Of a stretch of DNA of 64,000 nucleotides, positions 29,962 through 64,000 are shown in pieces (positions within the stretch are counted from its first letter, which is position 1; each line of letters opens with the position of its first letter). The notes below the pieces were generated by a model. That model was given only the letters and a program-made list of their open reading frames with translations, was not told the DNA's origin and ran no database searches. The stretch spans positions 11,708,501-11,772,500 of the forward strand of contig CM020518.1 in assembly GCA_009823395.1 (NCBI GenBank), in the 5' to 3' direction. The stretch comes from Thamnaconus septentrionalis. Its lineage: Eukaryota; Chordata; Actinopteri; Tetraodontiformes; Monacanthidae. A program made the translations under genes and the position numbers.

Positions 29962-32200
29962 ACAGCAACGCCACGCTTATTTTATTGGTCTTCTAGTTTT
30001 TTGCACAGATGCCCACCCCACCCTGGCTGTATGTATGCAGTATATACTATATTTCCATTTGGGGAAATGTTTTTAATAATGCCAGGAAGCAGGCAGGGTC
30101 TTGATAGGTTTAAGGCACCAGGACTAATGCAATCAGGGATGACACACTTAATTGACCAAACTTACAGTTTAACATATAGAGTAGATGAGTTTTGGAGAGA
30201 GACCCCCAGTGTTTAGCCAGGGCAGACAATAAGGATAATATAGATCTATGTTTGCTATTTTAAACTGCAGACGTTTCTTTTCTTCCACCACATGAAATAT
30301 ATACTCACCCTTCGATCCCATCGCTAGCTCACCCACAGGAAAGGTCCGCGGGAAGCAAGGTTGCTGTGTCATGAAAGGATGACTTTGTCCATTTTTTAAG
30401 GCAGGGATTTCAACCAGCTTTTAAGCCTGTTTAGCGGCCGTGGATGCTTATTTTAAACATAGTCTACATCGGAGGATCTGCGTGGCAGACCCGCTACTGT
30501 TCGCATCTGAAACAGCCCATATCTGTCATTGTGAAGCCCTAAGTGCCTGATATGGCTCATAAATGCCCTATAACAATAGCACGAACTGTAAGAAGACAAA
30601 TGCCATTTACCACCAACTCTAAAAAAAAAAAAGAAATTGAATTTTCCACTCAACTAATTTTTTATTTTTTATTTTTGCTCTGTTCATATTTCTCCTTTAT
30701 TCCCATTTTTACGATTTGTTACATGGATGCGAAAGGTTGTTTTTTTTTCCCTGAATGACCGCACAGCTACAGTAGTAAAGGTCTTGCAACTAATGAATGT
30801 GTTCAAGGACATCAATGTGACAAAACTGAGAGAGTTGGCTGAAGGATATGTCCCCGTTTCATTCTTTTCCTCGTGAAGCTTTTTTAAGAGAGAAAAAAAC
30901 ACTCACCTTAATGGGTCAAAAAGGTCAAGCAATCGTAGTTTTTCTACCTTTGAAATGATAGTTTCAAAATTATTTTCACGACGACCCTGACTTGTATGTT
31001 GGGAACTAAAACCTCCTACCAGACACACCGCATGGCTGGCCTGGTGTAGGATTATAGAGGTTTGGTCGCCTGTCCTTTGGTCTGGACAGTGCAAAGTCCC
31101 ACACCAGGCCAGCACGGACGAGGGTATGAAGAAATTAGCATTTTTCAAGGTGAAAAACTGCTCAAGGTTACGTGCAAACAGATCACGGCGGACAGATGCA
31201 CGTCCAATCGACAAGGAACACTGTTACAAACGACTACAAGCATTTTCAGATTGGAAAATCTCTCACTACGACACAAGCCATATAGCACTTTGAACAATTT
31301 TCTCCCCGGCCTCTCCTTGCCTGAATGTTTATTGGCCCTCAGTTGCTTTTTGCGAGAAGCTGTACCACGAGAATGATCGTAGTTGAGCCCCTCTTCCCCA
31401 ATCTTCTGCCAGGTGAATGTCCAACTTGCTTCCATTCTGCTGAAATTAGCGGCAAGGCACAAGTGCGACTCCCGGTGGTCCTCGTGTGGCCTGAGGCGTC
31501 CGCGGCTTCGCTCCCAACGGCAGATGCATGTGCCCCCCGCCGCCTCCCCCAATCTTGAAGTGTAGTTGACTATGCAATAATTGATTCTTGACACTAAAAG
31601 GGTTGCCGGTTTGCTCATCCATACTTTAAATTCTCCTTTATAGCGCTTCAATGGTGGTGTATTGTGTAAACGGAATTGCTTCTCTTTCAGGTCTGGTTTC
31701 AAAAACGGTGACATGATCATTTTATACATATATATATACATATATACCTTTTTATTTGAACGTTGTCAAAGAGGTGCAAACGCCTCCATCCGCACGTAAA
31801 TACTAAGGAATAGACGTGTCTTAAAACATTTAGCAAGCATGGAGTGGTAGTTTTTCATTTACCGAATGCAACAAGTCTTTTGAGATTGCTTCCCTCATTT
31901 TGGATATTGAAATATTGTTTGTTTGAAATGTCATATCTTATTTTTCCCACTTCCTTAGCTAGCGATTATGAATGTTTCCGCTCACCAGATATCTGAAAAA
32001 TGTATTAGAAAATTGGTCGCCCCAAAAGCCTCTCATCCATGAAATATCCATAACATAGCTTATTGCCTCTTGTTTTTTTTCCCTTCTTGACTGTAATAAC
32101 TGATGAAATGTTTGTAAATATTGGCTCGGTTGGGGGTTTTCAATGCTACTGAATTGATTTATGCTGTTTACAAGGCAAATAAAGGTGGTTTGACTCTTTG
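29962..32200 (+). other. mob1b: Probable mob1b 3' UTR with poly(A) signal at 32178
   Basis: About 2.2 kb follows the mob1b stop without any convincing exon. An AATAAA at 32178-32183, with GT-rich sequence after it, is the best terminal signal; a weaker ATTAAA lies at 32361-32366. The stretch holds a perfect 13-bp inverted repeat (31035-31047 with 31101-31113). A long 3' UTR fits vertebrate MOB1B. The open frame of 198 codons on the opposite strand (31145-31741) looks like chance. Confidence 0.5.
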
Positions 32201-32411
32201 GATGAATTGTCTGTTCAGTGTGGAGCACCGCTTGTCATCAGTTTTCATGGAATAATTTGTATATTAACATGTCAATGAATCAAGCTGGAGTGCAAAATAT
32301 AAGCTCAGCATTTCCTGTTGACATTTTTAGAAATGATAGAAAAACCTGAAAATGTTCGATATTAAAGCCATGTATATTTCAGCTCAAACAATTTATAGTT
32401 TCTGTTTAGAG

Positions 32412-32721
32412 CAGTTGTGGGCAAACTTTTTGACTGAGTTAATGGGTTCTAAAATTTGACAGAGGGGCCGGAGCAGATGGATGGATTGGTTTTGTGACAC
32501 ACCTCAATCACCAAGTAGGAAACATACTTTAATGTCTATTAAAAATGAACAAAGGTGTTGCAACAAAATGTCTTCGAAGTCCCACGGTATTTAGCTCTTT
32601 ATTTAAATGACTCTTGAAATACGGCTAGATGTTGACTTACTTACTATTAATATAATTTCTTCAAGTTAGGCGGGCCGAATTAAAAAACTTAATGGGCCGT
32701 GTATTTGTTTGTCCATGCCTG
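32412..32721. mobile_element. hAT-like MITE, family 1 copy
   Basis: A 310-bp element between mob1b and dck. It has the left end TGTGGGCAAACTTTTTGAC and the shared motif TTCTAAAATTTGACAGAGG seen also in the 28427 copy. The right end is degraded (TTGTCCATGCCTG). Flanks GTTTAGAG and GTTTAACG match at 6 of 8 positions. Confidence 0.65.
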
Positions 32722-32739
32722 GTTTAACGCTTTTAAGGA

Positions 32740-33024
32740 TAACTATATTGACGGCTGTCTCAATGTTAAACCGTTTAAAGTTTGCAATACCCCGTTTTGA
32801 CCAATAGGGGGAACGCTCCACGTCCACAATATATGGAGACCCGAACGGTCACGTGTATCCGTTTCGCGCGAGGAGCAGCTGCCGCTTCCGGGGTGGAGCT
32901 ACATCTGTGTCGAACCGCCACAAACATCCGGACATCTGTTGCCGCCAAACTTAAAAACGACGACTAGCAGCTGCAGCAGCCGCCGCCTTGTTTACCAAGC
33001 TGCACGTATTTATTTGCGGGGAAA
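32740..33024 (+). promoter_or_regulatory. dck: dck promoter and 5' leader region
   Basis: The sequence just upstream of the dck ATG becomes CpG-rich and holds a CCAAT box (32801-32805), an E-box CACGTG (32850-32855) and an E2F-like TTTCGCGC (32862-32869). E-box/USF and E2F control have been described for mammalian DCK, so the combination is plausible for an S-phase-linked salvage gene. The motifs are seen directly; their use is inferred. Confidence 0.45.
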
Positions 33025-36000
33025 ATGCCTTACCTTACTAAAAGAGCGAATTCTGATTCGCTCGACGTCTCGATGAACGACTCCATGGAGAAAAGAATCA
33101 AACGGATATCGATAGAGGGAAACATCGGTATGTATTCTCTGGCGTTTTCCCTCCGAATTGCTAGTTTCTGAAATAAATGCCACGAAACGCAAGCTAACAT
33201 AGTTTGTAGATGTAATTCACATATATAACAAGTTACTGCATCTGGACTGGTTGCAGGCGGTGTTAGTTTTGTGTTTATATAGTGGAAGATAATTGCAGTG
33301 AAGTCTTGCCGCCAACTGCATTCATTCAACTTGCCGTTATTGTGTCTCTCATCGTCCAATGTCCCGCTACTTGGTTGAGTTAGCCAGTATAGCGCGTTTC
33401 CTGTGACAGTCAATCGTCGTAATTTGAAAATCGCCATCTTTTGTTTGCAGCGGCGGGCAAATCTACGTTTGTGCGCCTTTTGGAGGAAGAGAGCAGAGAC
33501 TGGGAGGTAGTACCAGAGCCCATCGCCAGGTGGTGCAATGTGCAAACACATGGAAGTGATTTTGAGGTATATAATTTTCTTTTCTTCCTCCGTGAGTTCT
33601 TCTTGCTAAATGAGTTTGCTTTTCTCTGCAGAATCTTCCCGCATGCACAATGACTAATGTTCAAATGTGTCTCTCTATGGCTTTATAGCAAAACTCCTGT
33701 CACCAACATGTCCGACAGTAAAACCAAGACGTTTTGATCAAACTTTTTAAAGGAACATCACCGGAACATCTCAACCTAATCACATTATCATCATCGTGCA
33801 TGCACACCTCGCATAAAAACGAGTACAAACGTCATTAAGAGTACAGCTGCTATTTGTGCCTTCTGCATTATTCCCTGTTGGCCACAGCAACAGATGGTAA
33901 ACACATGACTGCACCGCCAGCTGCAAACATCTCTATTTCACCCCCAGCCTAATTCTCAGAGATTCAGCTGGTCCAAGTCAAGGGAGCGAGCATTAGTACT
34001 TAAAAAGTTACTTTGCAGACCTATTTTGTGACATTCAAAGGCTATGACTATTGGAAGAAGATTGTCACAGCCGTGACATCAGAATACAGAAATTAACATG
34101 AAAGTTTTTCTTTTTTAAGGTATTGATGCCACTAAATACTGGGCCTTTAAAACTGGCTGAGTGTATTTGCAGATGATTCATTTCTAGTTCTCTTTTGTGT
34201 CAAACAACTCAGTAGTGATTACTGTATGATTTAGATTTTTTTTTAATGAATTAATTTAACCTTTATGATTTAATTGTAAGTTAAATCATCCAAGTTCGAC
34301 CACAAAGCTGCTAAAAATACAGTATTCCTCGTTGAAACTACTATCCTGTACTGTATTACGCACTGCTTGTTACAGTGTAATAGGATAGGGCTGAATACTA
34401 TCAGTGTGCACAACTGTTGCTGAGACCTAACAAGACTCATGTGCTGCACTCTGTGACCCACGCCTAGCTCTAGAATGTGCCCCTGGGATAGCAGCAGTTG
34501 TTCAGAGCTGAGAAAAAAAACTTCTTTTTTTTTTGTAGTGGGTTCATGAAATACTTTTTTTTTTTTTTTTCTTTAGAGAGGAAAATAGATCATTCTTTTG
34601 TAATTTTCTTCAAGGCAAATCCATGACACGTGTATGGACGGTTGCGTTGTACAAGTAAAACAAATGTTCTGGATGCGTCATGTCCTTCAAGATTTAATTG
34701 AATTGTTCAGTATTTCAGAATGAAACCTGCTCACTACTGACTTACAGTGTATGTGGATAAAGGGGTTTGGTTCTGCAGCTACTGTACAGTTCTAATCTCA
34801 GCCACACTACATCATGTCACAGGAGCTGAGCACATCCCAGAAGAGTGGGGGCAACGTGCTGAGTATGATGTACGAGAAACCCGAGAGGTGGGCATACACG
34901 TTCCAGAGCTACGCCTGCATCAGCCGCGTGCGGGCTCAGATGAAATCAGCCAACGGGAAGCTGAGGGAGGCCGAGGATCCCGTGCAGTTCTTTGAGCGCT
35001 CCATCTACAGCGACAGGTACGGCCGAGGATCTGAGCTCCGTCGGCTGCGTCGGCTTCGGTTTAAATCGATTTGAACCGATGAATCCCTCTTTTCCCGCCA
35101 GGTACATCTTTGCAGCCAACCTCTATGAGAACGAGTGCATGAATGAGACTGAATGGTCAGTGTACCAGGACTGGCACGGCTGGCTGCACAGCCAGTTTGG
35201 CAAGAACATTGAGCTGGATGGCATCGTTTACCTCAGAGCTTCGCCCGAGGTGAATTCCCAGCGTCATTAAACACACACTTCCAAGAAACAAAGTATAGCA
35301 GGGCGTCTTTCCTTGAGAAAACACATTGTCGTGTACTGAAAAATGCTGCACCGTTTTTTCCATTTTTTTCTTTGATCCAGAAATGTTTAGAGCGGCTACA
35401 CCTGAGAGGCAGGCAGGAGGAGCAGGAGATCCCTCTGGAGTATCTGGAGAAGCTCCACTTCAAGCACGAGAGCTGGCTGCAGCACAAGACAATGAAGTGA
35501 GCCATGAAGTGATTAAACCCATGATTGTTCCTCGATGAGGCTTTAAATTAGCTCCATGTTTGTTCTCGTTTTGCGTCAGACTTCCCCTTTTTTCTTTTTT
35601 ACTGCTGCTCTAAGTTTAAAACCACGCGAGAAGATGTTGTTCTGTGTGTGTGTGTGTGTGTGTGTGTTGCTCCAACCATTGTGTCTTCTGACCCGCAGGA
35701 TGGACTTCGAGTACCTCAGCGAGGTGCCCGTCTTGACCATCGACGTGAACGAGGACTTTAAGAATAATGAGAACAGGAGCGGCAACATGATTGAAAAGGT
35801 GAGGGACAGTTTTGTTTTATTGATTTATTATTATTTATTTATTTATTTTATTTGAAGAGGACAATGCACATTAATTTACATTCCTGTCAATTTGCCACTG
35901 TTAGCCAGAGGCAAATTTTCAACTGCAGTCCTCTGGCCTAATGTTAAGAACCAAACACACAAAAAGGACACAGGGGTCATCGTATATAAAAACAGGGACT

Positions 36001-36636
36001 CAGGAGACATCAAATTAGAGTAAAAACGGCAGACAATGACACTAAATAGGAGACAGTCAACACGGTACTACAGAAACCGTTTTTTAACTTTTGTGTTTTA
36101 TTTAGTCATTTTATTTTTAATCGTGTTATTCCTGAAAATGTATTATTTCAAAGTAAAAGAGAAGAGGCAATAAAAAGTAAGAAATAACGCATTTACATTC
36201 TGGTTGGGCTCTAATTCGAATGCGTCATTAAAAATACCGACAGAGGACGTTGTGGTTAAATGAGCATAAGTGTATTTTTTTTTTTTTTATGTTTTTTGCA
36301 CAAACTGAACGGTGAACTGTTAATTATATATACTGGGAATAATTTAAGCATTTAAAATGTGTTTGGAGGAGCGTAAACTATTAGGTTGGATCTCATACTT
36401 AGACGTACGTGCACCTTAAGAGCTGCTTATGTTGCAGTTTCATGTTGATGGTAAACAGTGGATTCCAGTTCTTTTCACTGGCCTTTCTGTATTCAGTGTA
36501 AACTGCAATAACATCTTGCGTATGTTTAAAAAAAGGGGAAAAAAGCAGCTGCTCTGGTCTCAGGCGTTTGGCGATGTTGACGGCTTCCTTCTTTTCTTCT
36601 CTCTCTCAGGTCAAAGAGTTCCTGAGCACGCTATGA
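33025..36636 (+). CDS. dck: Deoxycytidine kinase, complete, 7 exons
   Basis: Phosphorylates deoxycytidine, and also dA and dG, at the 5' position in the nucleoside salvage pathway. Coding exons: 33025-33127, 33451-33566, 34823-35016, 35102-35249, 35381-35496, 35699-35798, 36610-36636, giving 804 nt or 267 aa (human 260). The N-terminus is [15 protein letters not shown], longer than human before KRISIEGNI. Visible motifs: P-loop GNIAAGKST at residues 32-40; catalytic Glu57 in VVPEPIARW; Ala104 and Arg108 in [11 protein letters not shown]; the ERS motif at 131-133 with Asp137 ([10 protein letters not shown]), matching the human Ala100, Arg104, Asp133 set that defines dCK specificity; and an Arg-rich lid (LRGRQEEQ). 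The C-terminus is VKEFLSTL. All introns are GT-AG, and phases are consistent. It sits between mob1b and slc4a4 as in human, which argues against TK2 or DGUOK. Confidence 0.95.
33567..34822 (+). other. dck: dck intron 2
   Basis: 1.26 kb of AT-rich sequence with poly-T runs; no repeat family or gene recognised. Confidence 0.7.
35643..35667. repeat. (TG)n microsatellite
   Basis: 25-bp GT repeat in dck intron 5, just before exon 6. Confidence 0.9.
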
Positions 36637-36990
36637 ACACGGGCCGATGATGGAATCATTTCCCAGAGTGGGAAAATCAGATGTAGTTTTCCTTTTAAAG
36701 CAATGAAATGTCTGATCAGTTAGCTTGTCTTTATATGCCTCGTTTAAACTCATTTTGCTCGTATTGTTTTTAAAAAGCAGCTGTTGGCAATAATGTCTTG
36801 CATCTATATTTATGAAATGTGTGTGTAATTTAGAATCTGTACATTCGTTGAGGCCATGTAATGGGACTTTGAATCATTTTTGAGTTGTTCTGTACCTACC
36901 ATGAGGGAAAACGGCGGCTCAAGATAAAAGTATTCGTGTGAAACTAATGATCAGTTTTAAAGATTGTTATGATTAAACATTTTCTGGACA
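36637..36990 (+). other. dck: dck 3' UTR with ATTAAA poly(A) signal
   Basis: Non-coding sequence after the dck TGA. An ATTAAA hexamer at 36972-36977 lies 336 bp downstream, followed by T-rich and GT-rich sequence, a normal polyadenylation layout. Further AATAAA hexamers at 37517-37522 and 37843-37848 could serve longer transcripts. From 36991 to about 38040 I see no other gene. Confidence 0.5.
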
Positions 36991-38039
36991 TATGAGATAC
37001 ATCTGGAGATGTTTTGTGTTTTTTTTTTGTTTGTTTTTTTCGATTAAAGATAATTGCACCGATGGATACGATACGGGACCTTCAAACAAACTGTTTATCG
37101 CAGTTCTCCCACAAATGACACATGCAGTGTGTCGTGCAGCCGCGGAGCTGTACGCCTGGTTCGGCGGGTCGGCCTTGACTTACGGAATTTCCTCTGACTT
37201 GGCTCAGAACCATGAGGAAATGCATGATATCTCTGTGCTGAACCATCGCTCAGCAGCAGGCACAAAGGAAGGTTTGAGCTTCAGGTTTGCACCACAAGGA
37301 AGAGGTGTCACACTTAACACAACCTCTGTGCAGAGTGGCAGCGGGCAGTCTGAGGTCCATCCTGGGATTTCATTGGCGGACCATCATCATCCTTATGGAT
37401 GAATATTTGTTTGTATGTATATATTTATCTTGCAGTTTTTATTTTGTTGTCAAATGTGACTTCCCAAACACAGTTTGAACGCAGCAACTTCTGTATGAAC
37501 CAGTAGCATTTAAAATAATAAAGCTCCTGATTCTTTGATAGCTCATCCAGAGGGTGGCGCTGTCTCCATCCCAACTGTCAAGTGCCGTTTTTGACTGAGC
37601 TTTTTCTCACTGAGCTGAGAAGGATCTAACAGTGTCCATGTCCTGGTAGCTTTAGTGATTAAAAAAGAAAGAAAGAAGGAAAACATTTGCAGCTTACTGA
37701 TATGCGACAATCACACTGCAACAAACAAGCACAACAAAACCCAGATTAATAGGCGAAGGCCAGATGTAAAGATAAAAAATGATTTAATGAACAAATGAGA
37801 GAAAATAAGGACGTTCAAGTGTTAGTATGCGAAGGCACTGCCAATAAAATGTCAAAGTCTTGTTTGAAATTATTGCGGAGGAAATAAAAGCTTTAGATAT
37901 ACTTGATTGTCCATGATTAAAAACATAAATAACAGCAATAATAATAAGTTGCAATCAGCATATCAAGTTAATATTTAAGATGTCCGAGACAAAGGTCCGC
38001 AATGATGTTGTTTAAAGTGTAACCGCGGTCAAACATTAC

Positions 38040-38728
38040 CCAAACCGGCGAACTTCACCCAAAGGCGCCGTCCTCCGTGCATTTGTACCGTTTGTCCTTC
38101 TTTAAAAATTGGCGGATATTGCACAAATTTCGCCATTACCATTTTACCCCCCAACCTCCTCCAGCCCTCGCTCGGCTACGGGATGCACTACTTGGAGGAT
38201 TTATTGCGCCACCAGCAGTAGCGAGGAGTCGCTCTCTGACCTCCGCCCCCCCTGTGGCGTCACGCAGGAGGAGGGATGGCACTTTAAATATGGAAAAAAG
38301 ACACGCCGCGCTCCGCAGTCTGTTTGTCCGCGGCGCAGCCCTGTGAACAAAAGGAAGTCAAGAAGAAGAGGAGGACAGAGAAAAAGAAGAATAGCCCCCC
38401 TGTAACACCATGTCACCGAGACGCGAGGCGCAGCAGCAGCAGCAGCAGCAGCCCGGCGCGAGATGAAGCTGTGCGCGGTAAAACTTCCATGTGCGTTGTT
38501 GTAGAGTCGGAGACGGAAGACAGCGGCGACTCCTCGACTTCTTCTCTCACTTTTATCCACTTTGGAGTGGAGGGACGAACAAGAGGGAGGAAGAAGAAGG
38601 AGGAGAAGCGCCACAAGTGAGAAGGTTCGAGCGAGGTTGAACGAGGAGGGGGAAAATAAAGCGGAGCCGCCGGAGGAGTGAAGGAGCGACGCCGCGGCTG
38701 ACCGTCTGGAACCGCCGAAGTTGCCAGC
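38040..38728 (+). promoter_or_regulatory. slc4a4: slc4a4 5' leader and promoter region (GC-rich)
   Basis: CpG-rich sequence leading to the slc4a4 ATG, with a short GCA trinucleotide repeat near 38430-38452. An upstream open frame of 98 codons (38324-38620) ends before the main start. It is Ser- and Lys-rich and may be transcribed leader rather than a gene. The transcription start is not determinable here. Confidence 0.4.
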
Positions 38729-63646
<24,918 letters not shown>

Positions 63647-64000
63647 GTAACACCTGTTAAACTTCTTAGTTTTTCCATTTAGGGGGAAAAAAATCCCCTC
63701 AAAAAACAGGATTACTGTCTCCCTCTTTTAAGACAAACTCCTGTCAGGCCAATTAAACGGAGGATAATTTCAAATCTCTCGCATTTATCCGATTAGGAAC
63801 CTTCACCACTGAAGTAATGTGAGGTGAAATAAGCACGTCCGTCAGGGTTCTAAGCTCCGATTGCATCTGAGTACCTTCTCAAGTTTCCATTCCCACATTA
63901 AGCAGCCCAACAAAAAAAGAAAAAGAAAAAAAGTTGGGATTGCTGATGTTGCTGCTCCCTCAAGTGGACATTTGAAGTTGTGCAAGTCTAGTTTGCACTG

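Noticed and set aside
31145..31741. 198-codon minus-strand frame
   Set aside because: It sits antisense in the mob1b 3' UTR with no recognisable motif or exon structure.
33025..36636. Possible deoxyguanosine kinase or thymidine kinase 2
   Set aside because: There is no mitochondrial targeting N-terminus, the specificity residues match dCK, and the neighbours are MOB1B and SLC4A4 as in the human DCK locus.

Overview
The window is vertebrate nuclear DNA, most likely from a ray-finned (teleost) fish. Four widely spliced protein-coding genes can be assembled from GT-AG exons, and each joins into one open frame: tnpo1 (transportin-1, minus strand, 23 coding exons, 892 aa), mob1b-like (MOB kinase activator 1, plus, 6 exons, 216 aa), dck (deoxycytidine kinase, plus, 7 exons, 267 aa) and slc4a4 (NBCe1 sodium-bicarbonate cotransporter, plus, first 20 coding exons, 895 aa, running off the right edge). 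The fish origin is inferred from compact genes, abundant CA/GT microsatellites, many short hAT-type MITEs and fish-like residue choices. No bacterial, viral or plasmid feature was seen.

Layout: 1-1357 is the probable 3' UTR and downstream flank of tnpo1. The gene fills 1358-20523 and ends head-to-head with mob1b across a GC-rich interval, 20524-21946. mob1b coding exons span 21947-29961, followed by a long 3' UTR to a poly(A) signal near 32180. dck occupies 33025-36636 with a poly(A) signal at 36972. slc4a4 begins at 38729, and its last visible exon ends at 63646.

The mob1b-dck-slc4a4 order and orientation match human chromosome 4q13 (MOB1B-DCK-SLC4A4). TNPO1 sits elsewhere in human (5q13), so the tnpo1-mob1b junction marks a synteny breakpoint. 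The four genes do not form a pathway. They are neighbours by descent: nuclear import, Hippo signalling, nucleoside salvage and bicarbonate transport.

Most non-coding DNA is intron. Recognisable content includes two hAT-like MITE families with 8-bp target duplications, a third single hAT-like MITE, a 528-bp element with 18-bp perfect terminal inverted repeats, a foldback element with ~30-bp terminal repeats around a degenerate tandem array, and a five-copy dispersed repeat carrying a CRE-like palindrome. There are also many microsatellites. I found no novel multi-gene system. The items most worth a second look are the palindrome-bearing repeat family, the hAT insertion beside mob1b exon 5, two GC-AG introns and several unusual inverted-repeat clusters.
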